A stretch of 64,000 bases of DNA from Myxococcus eversor (lineage in GTDB: Bacteria > Myxococcota > Myxococcia > Myxococcales > Myxococcaceae), in the NCBI RefSeq assembly GCF_010894455.1, contig NZ_JAAIXY010000018.1:186001-250000 (forward strand), written 5' to 3'. The stretch's first letter is position 1. Every line of letters starts with the position of its first letter. Position numbers and translations under genes: made by a program. Of the stretch, positions 1-8,895 are shown in pieces. Below the pieces are notes generated by a model that was not told the DNA's origin, ran no database searches, and saw nothing but the letters and a program-made list of their open reading frames with translations.

Positions 1-1584
1 GCGAAGAAGGGCGACGCGAAGAACACCACGCGCACGGACGAGCCCAAACCTCCGAGGCAGGGCGACCTCAACGAGCAGATTGTGCACGACGCGGACACGC
101 TCGAAATCCACCGCGTGCTCAACGGCAAGAAGTTCCTGTCGGAGCGACTGCTGTTCTTGAACGACGAGCGGCTGGACAAGGTGAAGCTGGAGAAGGGACG
201 CAAGCAGGAGTTCCGCGAGCAGCTCATCGCGGACGCGGCGTGGTTCGTCCACATCACCGAGAAGATAGCGGTGCCGCCCGAAGACGGAGTGGACGGCAAG
301 CCCGGGGGCCCGGGGCGGATGCACTTCGAAGAGAAGCTCAAGTCCATCCGGGACGTGACGAAGCAGTTCGGCGGCTACTTCGAGGCGCACGAGTCGGTGC
401 TCATCGAGGCCATCGTCCAGAAGCCGCGCGCCTTCCCCTTCTTCTACCAGTACTACTTCCACGCCTGCTTCGACCCGAAGGATGCCCAGTTCCTGAACCT
501 CACGCCCGAGGAGCGCCTGGTGCTGGTGCGCGCGCGCATCAACACCATCGAGCGGCTGTCTCGCGACCACGCCCTCGCCACCGAGGCCCTGGCCACCTTC
601 AACACCACGGGCTCCACGGACTACACCGTGGAGAACTTCGGACGGGATTTGGTGCAGTTCCAGCTCACGGCGAACCTCAACTGCGATGACCTGGTGAAGG
701 TCATCGACGCGGTGGACACCGGCAAGAAGGAGCCGGCGCACCTCTCGCAGTACTGGGAGATTTTCTTCAAGACGGGCAAGCAGCGCGTGGGCGCGAGCAC
801 GGACTCGGTGCCTCGCGACAACGCCGAGCGCTTCAAGGTGCAGTACCAGACGCCCTGCGAGACGAAGGGCTTCGACCGCGCGCGAAGGCCCAAGTACGCC
901 GCCATCAACCTGGCGAAGACGACGTCCGGGGCCTGCCCCAAGTACGGCGACGCGGCCTACATCCTCAAGCCCCACCTCTGGCGGCGCATCACCCTCACGC
1001 ACAACGACACCTTCAGCGTGGGCGTGTTCCCAGACGACCTCTGCACGCCCACCCACCCGTTCACCCTGATGAAGCAGATCAGCGGCCTGCGCTTCCAGGA
1101 GGACCACCTGAAGCTCTACGCCGCCGGACGCGGACAGAACGACGGCCTGCGCAAGGCCGCCCAGAAGAAGGCCGCCATCCCCTACATCGAGGCCCACATC
1201 CACGGGCTCGTCGAGTGGGCCCACGACGTGGAGGAGATTCGCATCAGCGTGAACCCGGCGAGCCGCGAGGCATACAAGAGCAAGGAGAAGGTCTGGGACT
1301 GGGAGGCCTTCGACGCGAAGCTGCTCGCCTTCGCTCAACTGTGGGCCACCGACGAGCGCCCCGGCGGCATCCCCGTGCGCTACGTGAGCGACGACAGCTT
1401 CGAGGTCTTCGCCACCCGGGAGGACGCGATGAAGCAGCAGAATCCCCTCGGAGCGCAGACGCTCACCGGAAAGCTCGCCAGCGCGCAGCACCACAAGGCG
1501 CCCCCGAAGCCCAAGCCCTCCAAGACCGGCGCGAAGCCCCTCGACTCGAAGCCTCCCAGCTCCGAAGCGCCGTCCACGCTCTAA
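1..1584 (+). CDS. DUF3626-like protein, putative T6SS effector (5' partial)
   Basis: The frame is open from base 1, so the start may lie outside the window; the first usable internal start is the GTG at 82. The C-terminal half (about residues 250-420 counted from that GTG) contains RPKYAAINLA, then YGDAAYILKPHLWRRITLT, then YIEAHIHGLVEW. This order resembles the DUF3626 family, which occurs in proteobacterial toxin-like proteins. The tail is a Lys/Pro-rich low-complexity stretch. Two small genes follow closely, the first resembling a family found beside T6SS spike and effector genes, so a secreted effector is a reasonable inference. The family match is from memory of motifs and the enzymatic activity is unknown. 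No signal peptide or membrane segment is visible in the part present. Confidence 0.6.
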   Translation, partial: AKKGDAKNTTRTDEPKPPRQGDLNEQIVHDADTLEIHRVLNGKKFLSERLLFLNDERLDKVKLEKGRKQEFREQLIADAAWFVHITEKIAVPPEDGVDGKPGGPGRMHFEEKLKSIRDVTKQFGGYFEAHESVLIEAIVQKPRAFPFFYQYYFHACFDPKDAQFLNLTPEERLVLVRARINTIERLSRDHALATEALATFNTTGSTDYTVENFGRDLVQFQLTANLNCDDLVKVIDAVDTGKKEPAHLSQYWEIFFKTGKQRVGASTDSVPRDNAERFKVQYQTPCETKGFDRARRPKYAAINLAKTTSGACPKYGDAAYILKPHLWRRITLTHNDTFSVGVFPDDLCTPTHPFTLMKQISGLRFQEDHLKLYAAGRGQNDGLRKAAQKKAAIPYIEAHIHGLVEWAHDVEEIRISVNPASREAYKSKEKVWDWEAFDAKLLAFAQLWATDERPGGIPVRYVSDDSFEVFATREDAMKQQNPLGAQTLTGKLASAQHHKAPPKPKPSKTGAKPLDSKPPSSEAPSTL

Positions 1585-1599
1585 CGGGTGCCCTCGTCC

Positions 1600-2004
1600 A
1601 TGCTGACCATTCGAGAGCACCAGATGAGAGCGTTCCGCGCCGTATCGGAGGAGTCCTTCGAGGCCGAGCTGCGCGAGCACCTGCGGCGCACCTTCTCCGA
1701 GGAGCTGCGCGCGCTGGAGGACCCGGCGCTCGCGGCCCACGTGCGCGAGGGCTTGAGCCAGGCGAGGGCGCGCGGCCTCACGTCCCGGCAGGGCCTCACG
1801 GAGTACCTGGAGGTGACTGCGCTGCACGGGCTCGACTTCGAGTCACGGCCGGAGTCGCGCTGGGCCCGGGAGATGCTCGAGGACGCGGACGTCACCGAGC
1901 CACATGAGCGGATGCGCCGCCTGCACCTGGAGGCGACGCGCGGGAAGCAGCGAGAAGCACGCAACGCCCAGACACGACAGCGCTTCAGGAACGGAGGGAC
2001 CTAG
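1600..2004 (+). CDS. small T6SS-associated conserved protein
   Basis: A 134-residue, strongly charged alpha-helical protein beginning MLTIREHQMRAF. The opening I-R-x-x-Q-M-x-A-F, the Arg/Glu-rich middle, the segment around LTSRQGLTEYLEV and the late W-A-x-E-M-L-x-D resemble a common family of about 130 residues encoded next to T6SS PAAR/VgrG effectors. Its biochemical role is unknown; a chaperone or adaptor is the usual guess. The ATG at 1600 is preferred because homologs begin MLTIR; a GTG at 1588 would add four residues. The gene starts 15 bases after the putative effector and ends 3 bases before the next gene, so the three form one operon. Confidence 0.7.
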   Translation: MLTIREHQMRAFRAVSEESFEAELREHLRRTFSEELRALEDPALAAHVREGLSQARARGLTSRQGLTEYLEVTALHGLDFESRPESRWAREMLEDADVTEPHERMRRLHLEATRGKQREARNAQTRQRFRNGGT

Positions 2005-2007
2005 GAC

Positions 2008-2301
2008 ATGGGCCTCGGAGACAACAACGCCGCGGGCAGCGCGGTGCAGGCGTGCCCCCTGGAAGAGGGCTGGGTGGAGTTGGAGCTGCTGGGCGAGAAC
2101 GACGCGCCCATCGCCAACGAGCGCTTCCTCGTCATCCTCGCGGACGGCACCCAGCGCAAGGGCCGCACGGACGCACGAGGCTTCGCGCGCGTCGGTGGAC
2201 TGCCCCAGGGGCCGTGTCACATCTGCTTCCCCGAACTGGACGCCGCGAGCCACGAAGCGCTGGGCGAAGTCCCCACCAGCGGCTCCACCGCGAGCCCCTG
2301 A
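2008..2301 (+). CDS. small carboxypeptidase-regulatory-like beta-sandwich protein
   Basis: A 97-residue protein. The core has V-E-L-E-L-L-G-E-N-D-A-P-I, then RFLVILADG, then GRTDARGFARVGGLPQG and C-H-I-C-F-P. This is the pattern of a small Ig-like carboxypeptidase-regulatory or 'Gly-Leu-Pro' beta-sandwich, often seen attached to or encoded beside T6SS spike proteins. It lies 3 bases after the preceding gene and is followed by a strong terminator, so it is the last gene of the cassette. A role in loading or decorating a T6SS spike is inferred from context. No catalytic residues are visible. Confidence 0.65.
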   Translation: MGLGDNNAAGSAVQACPLEEGWVELELLGENDAPIANERFLVILADGTQRKGRTDARGFARVGGLPQGPCHICFPELDAASHEALGEVPTSGSTASP

Positions 2302-2309
2302 GCGTGCCC

Positions 2310-2331
2310 GGGCGCGAAACCGCGCCCTTTT
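2310..2331 (+). terminator. intrinsic terminator after the effector cassette
   Basis: Perfect 7-bp stem GGGCGCG / CGCGCCC with loop AAAC followed by TTTT, starting 9 bases after the stop codon. It is the most canonical rho-independent terminator in the window and separates the cassette from dnaA. Confidence 0.85.
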
Positions 2332-2559
2332 GCATTCCGTACTCACAGTCAAGTCGGGGCGGGGGAACCCCAGCGGTTGGGGGGAGTCGAACGGATCTCC
2401 ACAATGGCGCCGGGGCGGCATGGCCGTTGCCGATCATCCGGGCCCGGAAAAGATCCTTCAACGGCGCCGCTTTGGGTCGGTAGCTTGATCCACCCGGAAG
2501 CGTCTGTTAGCACCGCCAGACGCTCGCGATTCCCTCCGCTTTGCACGGTTGAGACACAC

Positions 2560-3912
2560 TTGAACGCCCTCGCTCACGCCGCACCTTCCATTCCAAGTGC
2601 TGGAATTCTCTGGAACAAGATGCTGGAGGCCATCCGTCAGGAAGGCCGCCAGTACGCGCTCCAGTGGTTGGACCGGGTGCGCGCGCTGGAGGTCCGTGAC
2701 GGGGCCCTCGTCCTGGGTGTTCCGGATCGCTTCTTCCGCGACTGGGTGGATGACCACTACCGCGGATTGCTCGAGGGACACCTGGCGCGGCTGGGTGACG
2801 GACTGGTGTCCGTCGCCTACGAAGTGGTGGAGGGACTTGTCCCCGAAGGCCACTTCCCGCCCACACCCACGGTGAAAGTGAGCATCGGCCGTCCTTCGAG
2901 GCTGAACAGCCGCTTCACGTTCAACACCTTCGTGGTGGCGGACAGCAACCAGTTGCCGGCGGCGGCGGCGCAGGCGGTGTCGGACAAGCCGGGCCACCAC
3001 TACAACCCGCTCTACATCTACGGCGGCACGGGCCTGGGGAAGACGCACCTGTTGCAGGCGGTGGGCAACCACATCTGGGAGAAGGACCCCACGCAGCGCG
3101 TGGTGTTCCTGTCGAGCGAGCAGTTCACCAACGAGTACGTGGAGAGCGTTCGCGAGCACCGCATGACGGACTTCCGGCGGAAGTTCCGGGAAGAGTGCGA
3201 CGTGCTGCTCATCGACGACATCCAGTTCCTGGGCAAGCGCGAGGAGACGCAGAAGGAGTTCTTCTACACCTTCAACACGCTCTACGAGCTGGGCAAGGCC
3301 ATCATCCTCACCAGCGACACGGTGCCCGCGGAGATTCCGGGCCTGGAGGAGCGGCTGCGCAGTCGCTTCACCATGGGGTTGATGACGGACATCCGCGAGC
3401 CCACGTACGAGACTCGGGTGGCCATCCTCCAGAAGAAGGCCGTGGCGGAGAACCTGGACCTGCCGGACGCGGTGGCGCACTTCATCGCCAAGCACATCCA
3501 GAAGAACGTGCGCGAGTTGGAAGGCGCCCTGGTGAAGCTGTCGGCGGTGCACAGCCTGACGCGCCAGCCGGTGACAGAGGAGTTCGCCGCGGAGGTGCTG
3601 CGCGACATCCTCCCCGCGCAGCACGTGGTGGACGTGGAAGCCATCCAGCGCGAGGTGGCCCGCTTCTACAAAGTCACGGTGGAGTCGTTGAAGGAAGACC
3701 GCCGTCACAAGGCGCTGGCGCATGCGCGGCAGGTGGCGATGTACCTGAGCCGCAAGCTGACCAAGAGCTCGTTTCCTGAGATTGCGTCGCGCTTCAGCAA
3801 GGACCACTCCACCGTCATCTCCGCCGTGCGAAAGGTGGAGGGACTTCGCGAGTCGGACCCCACCATGAAGCGGGAGCTGGCGGAGCTGGAGCTGCGGCTC
3901 GGCACTCACTGA
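2560..3912 (+). CDS. dnaA: chromosomal replication initiator DnaA
   Basis: A 450-residue initiator ATPase that binds DnaA boxes and melts oriC. Domain I occupies about residues 15-95 (ILWNKMLEAIRQEG). The AAA+ domain has Walker A GGTGLGKT at 155-162 and Walker B LLIDDIQF at 216-223. Domain IV carries the DnaA signature RFSKDHSTVISAVRKV near 411-426. The TTG at 2560 is chosen because domain I needs the LWNK segment, which the ATG at 2620 would cut; no strong ribosome-binding site decides it. The frame stays open upstream to an ATG at 2377, but that region looks non-coding. dnaN does not follow; the next gene is a HEAT protein. A weak 6-bp hairpin lies at 3929-3950. Confidence 0.97.
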   Translation: MNALAHAAPSIPSAGILWNKMLEAIRQEGRQYALQWLDRVRALEVRDGALVLGVPDRFFRDWVDDHYRGLLEGHLARLGDGLVSVAYEVVEGLVPEGHFPPTPTVKVSIGRPSRLNSRFTFNTFVVADSNQLPAAAAQAVSDKPGHHYNPLYIYGGTGLGKTHLLQAVGNHIWEKDPTQRVVFLSSEQFTNEYVESVREHRMTDFRRKFREECDVLLIDDIQFLGKREETQKEFFYTFNTLYELGKAIILTSDTVPAEIPGLEERLRSRFTMGLMTDIREPTYETRVAILQKKAVAENLDLPDAVAHFIAKHIQKNVRELEGALVKLSAVHSLTRQPVTEEFAAEVLRDILPAQHVVDVEAIQREVARFYKVTVESLKEDRRHKALAHARQVAMYLSRKLTKSSFPEIASRFSKDHSTVISAVRKVEGLRESDPTMKRELAELELRLGTH

Positions 3913-4006
3913 GCGTTCGGTGATTGAGGGTGCCTTGAGGTCGGGGCACCGCGTCACGAGCGGTTGACGACCAGGAAGCGCGGCTTGCTCCGTATTCCCA
4001 GGAGCC

Positions 4007-5920
4007 GTGTCCCCTCATTCGAAGAACCTGGTGCTCCTGTTCGCCTTGCTGGCGCTGGTGGCCCTGTGGAGCTTCGAGTCGACCAGGGGTTGGAAGCCTC
4101 CCGCGACGACCCAGGTCATCTCGGTGAGCCACCCCGCACCGCGCTCCGACGAGCCCCTTCCCGCTGTCGCCTCGAAGACAGTTCCACCGGGGAAGCGCGG
4201 CCGTCAGCGCGTGCTGACGCCGGGGTTGGAGCATCGGTATGCGTTCGATTTGGACGTGCGCTCGGCCGAGCACATTCCTGGCGCGGAGGCGGGGCGGAAC
4301 TGGAGACACCTCGGCTGGAGTGGGGTGCTGGAGCTGGCGTACCTGGGTGAGGAGGGAAGGCAGCACTTCTTCTCGGCGCGGGTGGAGCCCACTCGGGTGG
4401 AGCCGCTGAGCGAGGAGGCGCTGATTGCCTTCCGATCGCAACTGGAGCGCCCCGTGTATGTGGCGCAGGACGCGCGGGGGAGGGTGCTCTCCATCCACTT
4501 CGAGGAGGGGATGGATTCGGAGACGCGGAGGTTCTTGCGACTGCTGCTGGCGGTCACCCAGTTCGTCGCGGAGGACGGACGGAGCTGGAGCACGGAGGAG
4601 ACGGACCCCACGGGGGACTACGAGTCGGAGTACCGCGCGGGGGGGAGCGCGAACACGTATGTGAAGACGAAGCGGCGGTATTTGCGGACGGCGCTGCCGC
4701 TGCGGGCGCCGACGAGGCCGGGCGTGGTGGTGCCTCGGTTGCGAGGGCACCTGGACTTCATGCTCGATGAGGATGGGTTGGTGCGGGAGGTGACGGGCTC
4801 GGACGTGGTGGAGCAAGGGGGGCGCGCGACGGGGCTGCCTCAGACTCGCGCGGAGACTCGAGTGGCGCTGACCCGGTTGGAGACTCCGAGGCATACGGCG
4901 TTGTCGATGCGGATGTTCCGGGAGGCTCGTGGCCGGCTGCAGGCGGAGCCGCTCACGGGGCTGGAGACTCCGCGCGTGGGGACGGCGGCGGTGGAGTGGG
5001 ACCGGCGGTTGGTAGGGGATGCGACGTTGGATGTGCTGCTCCGTGTGCTGGAGACCGAGACGCGAGAGCAGGAGCGGAGCCAGGCTCGTGAGCGATTGGC
5101 GGCGCTGTTTCGATTGCTGCCCTCGAAGGCGGGACTGGCGGCGCGGCGCGTGCGACAGGGGGCGGTGAAGGACGACGTGGTGGGGCAGGTGCTGGAGGCA
5201 CTTGGGAGCGCTGGCACTCTTGAGGCACAGCAGGAGTTGGGCCGGTTGCTGGGAGAGTCACGGCTGCGGGTGACGACTCGGGCGTTGGTGGCGACGGCGG
5301 TGGGGAAGGTGGCACGACCCTCGGCGGAGCTGACGCAGGCGCTGGCGCGAGCCGTGAGGACGACGAAGGAGGGTGAGCTGAAGCGCGCGGTGGCTTTGGC
5401 GTTGGGCTCGATGGTGAAGGGATTGGAGCGCTCGGAGCCGGGGCGTGCGCTCGGGGTGCTCGACGGGTTGATGGGGCGATGTGAGGCGAAGCGGCTGGAT
5501 GCGGAGACGTGCTTGCGAGCGCTGGCTCGGGCGGGCTCGGCTCGGGGGTTGGAGTACACGCGCGCGGCGCTGTCCCATCGTTCGGCGGAAGTACGCGTGG
5601 CGGCCACGGAGGCACTGGGGGCGATGGCCGGTGCGGACGTGGATGTGTTGTTGGACCGGGTGCTGTTGGAGGACCCGGAGGCGCGGGTGCGCGTTCAGGC
5701 GGCGGTGATGATTTCGCGGCGCGTGGCCGGGCCTCATCTGCGCGCGGTGGCGCAGTCACTGCGCATGGAGACAGAACCCCAGGTCCGCGCCGAGGTGGTG
5801 CGGATGCTGGGGACGCTGCTCACCGTGGAGCACGCGGCCGGTGAGTTGCTGCGTGACGTCGTCGCCCGCGATGACTCCGAGGACGTGCGCCGTCTGGCTT
5901 CATCACTGCTCGCGGAATGA
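4007..5920 (+). CDS. membrane-anchored HEAT-repeat protein
   Basis: A 637-residue protein starting at GTG. Residues 7-24 (NLVLLFALLALVALW) form a signal anchor, so the bulk is probably periplasmic. Residues about 60-340 are beta-rich and include YAFDLDVRSA and HLDFMLDEDGLVREV; this may be a lipid-transfer-like N-terminal domain, but the resemblance is weak. From about 350 to the end there are HEAT/ARM-type helical repeats, clearest around HRSAEVRVAATEALGAMAG and EDPEARVRVQAAVMISR, which usually bind protein partners. It follows dnaA on the same strand after a 94-bp gap, with no evidence of a shared function. Function unknown. Confidence 0.75.
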   Translation: MSPHSKNLVLLFALLALVALWSFESTRGWKPPATTQVISVSHPAPRSDEPLPAVASKTVPPGKRGRQRVLTPGLEHRYAFDLDVRSAEHIPGAEAGRNWRHLGWSGVLELAYLGEEGRQHFFSARVEPTRVEPLSEEALIAFRSQLERPVYVAQDARGRVLSIHFEEGMDSETRRFLRLLLAVTQFVAEDGRSWSTEETDPTGDYESEYRAGGSANTYVKTKRRYLRTALPLRAPTRPGVVVPRLRGHLDFMLDEDGLVREVTGSDVVEQGGRATGLPQTRAETRVALTRLETPRHTALSMRMFREARGRLQAEPLTGLETPRVGTAAVEWDRRLVGDATLDVLLRVLETETREQERSQARERLAALFRLLPSKAGLAARRVRQGAVKDDVVGQVLEALGSAGTLEAQQELGRLLGESRLRVTTRALVATAVGKVARPSAELTQALARAVRTTKEGELKRAVALALGSMVKGLERSEPGRALGVLDGLMGRCEAKRLDAETCLRALARAGSARGLEYTRAALSHRSAEVRVAATEALGAMAGADVDVLLDRVLLEDPEARVRVQAAVMISRRVAGPHLRAVAQSLRMETEPQVRAEVVRMLGTLLTVEHAAGELLRDVVARDDSEDVRRLASSLLAE

Positions 5921-5932
5921 CACGCGTCTGGT

Positions 5933-6418
5933 TCACACCTCCGGAATCCACAGCGCGCGCAAGTCCGCGGGGAGCTGTCCAATCACTTCATCCGTCTCGC
6001 CCTCGGAGATGTGCCCGCGCACCGTGGCGAACACGGCCCTCGTGAGGCGCTCCGCTTCGTTCGGCGTCGTGTCCAAATCGTCGGCGACCATCTGGATGAG
6101 CTCCAGCATCTTGAACTTGCGGGGAGGCAGGCCCTCGTGTCGCGGGCAGCGTTGCAACAGGTCCCTGACCTTCTCGGGAAGCTGCGCCTCCAGGTCCTTC
6201 ACCTCGCCACTCATCAACCGCTGCTCCAGCGTGCACAGCACCGACTCCGCTGCCCGCTCCGCGAGCGGACGGTCGACGCCCGCCCTCGCCTCCAGGTCCT
6301 TCAAGAAGAACGAGTACGTCCGCGCCGTCCGCGACTCGTGCCGCTTCGCGCGAAGGTCCTCCGTCGACGTGCTCGGGCGCTCGCCCGCTTCTTCCCGTCC
6401 CTCGTTTTCATTCGCCAT
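5933..6418 (-). CDS. DUF2267 family protein
   Basis: A 161-residue soluble protein. After a charged N-terminal tail of about 35 residues, the helical core contains FLKDLEARAG, AERAAESVLCTLEQRL, LEAQLPEKVRDLLQ and a second half with AERLTRAVFATVRGHIS and DEVIGQLPADLRALW. This two-lobed repeat of about 60 residues is the DUF2267 pattern. The ATG at 6418 is preferred to the one at 6433 because GGGAGG lies 7 bases before it. It converges with the HEAT gene, with the stops only 12 bases apart. The role of DUF2267 is not established. Confidence 0.85.
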   Translation of the reverse strand: MANENEGREEAGERPSTSTEDLRAKRHESRTARTYSFFLKDLEARAGVDRPLAERAAESVLCTLEQRLMSGEVKDLEAQLPEKVRDLLQRCPRHEGLPPRKFKMLELIQMVADDLDTTPNEAERLTRAVFATVRGHISEGETDEVIGQLPADLRALWIPEV

Positions 6419-6504
6419 GTCGTGGCCTCCCATCCCTCACCGTGGGCACCTTGGCCATGGAAGGCACCACACCCCCGGCGCGCGCCGGGGCGGCGAGCCG
6501 GCAC

Positions 6505-7293
6505 TCAGGCGGGAAGTCGCTCCAACATGCCCTTCATCAGCGGCCCCAGTACCAGCACCCACAGCGCCATGCCCCCCACGCCCAGCAGCATGCCCGCCAG
6601 CGCCTGCCACCCCCGGCCGATGGGAGGCCTCGCCCGCGCATCCACCTTCCGCAACGCGAGCGCCCCCAGCACCACCGCCGGCGGACCGAACAAGGGAAAG
6701 AACAACGACGCGAAGCCCATCGACAGCGCATGCCTCGCCAACGGGTTGTTCACGCGCAAATCCCACAGCCGCCGCAGCTCCTTCTCCGACACCTCCACCT
6801 GGAAGAAGAGCCGGCTCCTCGGGTCGAGGAAGATTTGCAACGCGGTGACGAACAGCAGGAACCCACCCACCAACATCACCGGGCCGAACAACGCCATGCC
6901 GACAAGGCCCGCGACCACCGGCGTGAACACCAGCGCCGTCCTCGCCCAGCGCTGTCCCACGTAGAACGCCCCACCCACGCCCGCGGAGCCAAGCAACACC
7001 AACGCCAGCTGCCACTCACCCTGGACGAACGCCGTCAGCACCCCCGCGAGCAACACCAGCGTCCCGCCCCCCACCAGCCACGCATTCGTATCGCGCCGCC
7101 CCCAGAGCTTCAGCCGGAAGGTCTCCAGGTAGTTCACCTCCGGGCGGAGCGAACAGGCCGCGCAATACAGCACGCCCATCACCCACGTGGTGCACGCCTC
7201 GCAGACGAAGCCGCCGCAGCGCTGACACGTCGCCCCCGCGTCCACCTCCGGGTGGACCGCGCAGCGAGGCGTGACGCCGACCGAAGAAACCAT
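6505..7293 (-). CDS. zinc-ribbon/B-box-like polytopic membrane protein
   Basis: A 262-residue protein. The N-terminal 50 residues hold paired cysteines in a B-box-like zinc-binding arrangement (PRCAVHPEV, CQRCGGFVCEACT, YCAAC). About five or six hydrophobic segments follow, including GGGTLVLLAGVLTAF, ALVLLGSAGVGGAF, VFTPVVAGLVGMALF and MLLGVGGMALWVLVLG. The GPPAVVLGALALRKV motif resembles DUF4190-type membrane proteins. ATG 7293 is chosen over 7332 because GGAG sits just upstream and the Cys motif then starts close to the N-terminus. Function unknown; the zinc motif probably mediates protein contacts on the cytoplasmic face. Confidence 0.75.
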   Translation of the reverse strand: MVSSVGVTPRCAVHPEVDAGATCQRCGGFVCEACTTWVMGVLYCAACSLRPEVNYLETFRLKLWGRRDTNAWLVGGGTLVLLAGVLTAFVQGEWQLALVLLGSAGVGGAFYVGQRWARTALVFTPVVAGLVGMALFGPVMLVGGFLLFVTALQIFLDPRSRLFFQVEVSEKELRRLWDLRVNNPLARHALSMGFASLFFPLFGPPAVVLGALALRKVDARARPPIGRGWQALAGMLLGVGGMALWVLVLGPLMKGMLERLPA

Positions 7294-7479
7294 GCACTCC
7301 AGTGTCTCATGGAGCGTCTCGCGCGGGGACACGAGTCAGCCGACACCTCGCCCCCACCAAGGCGGCCCTGAACAGTTGCCAGCCGACACCCATTCCGCTT
7401 GTCATTCCTTGCCCACCCGGCGAGGGACGCGTGCTAAGCGCGAGAGGTGAGTCCCTGGCACGGAAGCCCCGGAGGAACC

Positions 7480-8895
7480 TTGTCCCGAATGAAGGCCCTC
7501 GTCGCCGCAGCCCTCGTCGTCTTCGGGCTCCCGGCACTCGCCCTCTCAGCACAAGAGGCGAAGCCGCTGGAGCCCGGCCGCGAAGCGCTCGCCATCCCCT
7601 ACGAGAAGTACACGCTGCCCAACGGACTGGAGGTCATCCTCTCCGTCGACCGCAAGCTGCCCGTCGTCTCCGTCAACGTCTGGTACCACGTCGGCGCCTA
7701 CCACGAGCAACCCGGCCGCACCGGCTTCGCCCACCTCTTCGAGCACATGATGTTCCAGGGCTCGCGCAACGTGGCCGATGACGTGCACATCCCCATGCTG
7801 GAGCAGCTGGGCGCCACCGACATCAACGGCACCACCAGCTTCGACCGCACCAACTACTTCGAGACGGTGCCCACCCACCACCTGGAGACCGCCCTCTGGT
7901 TGGAGAGCGACCGCATGGGCTTCCTGCTCGACGCGCTCACCCCGGAGAAGCTCGCCACCCAGCGCGAAGTGGTGAAGAACGAGCGCCGCCAGGGCACCGA
8001 GACGGCCCCCTATGGCCTCGCCCGCGAGGCGGCCTGGCACGCCCTCTTCCCCCTGCCGCACCCGTACCACGGCGCCGTCATCGGCTCGATGAAGGACCTG
8101 GACGCCGCCACGCCCGAGGACGTGAAGTCCTTCTTCCTCCAGTGGTACGCGCCCTCCAACGCCACGCTCGCCGTCGTCGGTGACTTCGACGTGGCGAAGA
8201 CGAAGGCCCTCATCGAGAAGTACTTCGGCTCGCTGCCCAGCCACCCCAAGCCGACCCGGCCCGAGGTCGCCTCGGTGAAGCTCTCCAAGCCCGTCGTCAT
8301 CCGCCAGGAGGAGCGCGTGGCCACGCTGCCCCTCTTGTCCATCCAGTGGCTGACGCCCGGGTACTTCCAGGAGGGGGACGCCACCGCGGACGTGCTCGCC
8401 ACCGCGCTCGGCACCGGCAAGGCGAGCCGCCTCTACCGCCGCCTGGTGCTCGACAAGCAACTGGCCCAGAGCGTCAACGTCACCCAGCAGAGTGAGGGCG
8501 CGCAGTCCGTCTTCACGCTCGACGTGGTGGCGCGGCCCGGCGTGTCCACGGACGCGCTGCTCAAGGAAGTGGACGCGGTGTTGGAAGACATCCGCCGCAA
8601 TGGCATCACCTCGGAGGAGATTCAGCGCGCCCGCACCCGCTATGACACGCGCACGCTGGCGGGCCTCCAGTCCATTGGCGGCTTCGGTGGCAAGGCGGAC
8701 GTGCTGCAGAACTACAACCACTTCGTCGGCGAGCCCAGCTACGTGGCGCAGGACCTGGCGCGCTACGAGACGGTGACGCCCGAGTCCGTGAAGCTGTTCG
8801 CCCGCGACACGCTGCGCCCCGATGCTCGCGTCATCCTCCACGCCGTGCCGCCCGCGCGGAAGCAGGCACCCGTCGAACCGAAGGAGCGCCACTGA
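7480..8895 (+). CDS. M16 family zinc peptidase, catalytic partner
   Basis: A secreted insulinase/pitrilysin-type metallopeptidase of about 471 residues. A signal peptide (MKALVAAALVVFGLPALALS-AQ) is followed by the inverted zinc motif HxxEH in FAHLFEHMMFQGS, then the usual downstream Glu region with REVVKNERRQ. The second lobe starts near PEDVKSFFLQWYAPSNATLAV, typical of the non-catalytic M16C domain. GGAGG at 7471-7475 lies 4 bases before a TTG at 7480 and 13 before an ATG at 7489; either start keeps the signal peptide. The stop overlaps the next start (TGATG), so the two M16 genes are co-translated, as in heterodimeric M16 enzymes. Confidence 0.92.
   Translation: MSRMKALVAAALVVFGLPALALSAQEAKPLEPGREALAIPYEKYTLPNGLEVILSVDRKLPVVSVNVWYHVGAYHEQPGRTGFAHLFEHMMFQGSRNVADDVHIPMLEQLGATDINGTTSFDRTNYFETVPTHHLETALWLESDRMGFLLDALTPEKLATQREVVKNERRQGTETAPYGLAREAAWHALFPLPHPYHGAVIGSMKDLDAATPEDVKSFFLQWYAPSNATLAVVGDFDVAKTKALIEKYFGSLPSHPKPTRPEVASVKLSKPVVIRQEERVATLPLLSIQWLTPGYFQEGDATADVLATALGTGKASRLYRRLVLDKQLAQSVNVTQQSEGAQSVFTLDVVARPGVSTDALLKEVDAVLEDIRRNGITSEEIQRARTRYDTRTLAGLQSIGGFGGKADVLQNYNHFVGEPSYVAQDLARYETVTPESVKLFARDTLRPDARVILHAVPPARKQAPVEPKERH

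Noticed and set aside
2340..2420. Sequence resembling a reversed tRNA T-arm (GAGTCGAACGGATC)
   Set aside because: No matching acceptor, D or anticodon arms could be folded on either strand, so no tRNA is called.
2377..2559. N-terminal extension of dnaA to the ATG at 2377
   Set aside because: It would add a basic leader not seen in DnaA proteins; domain I starts shortly after the TTG at 2560.
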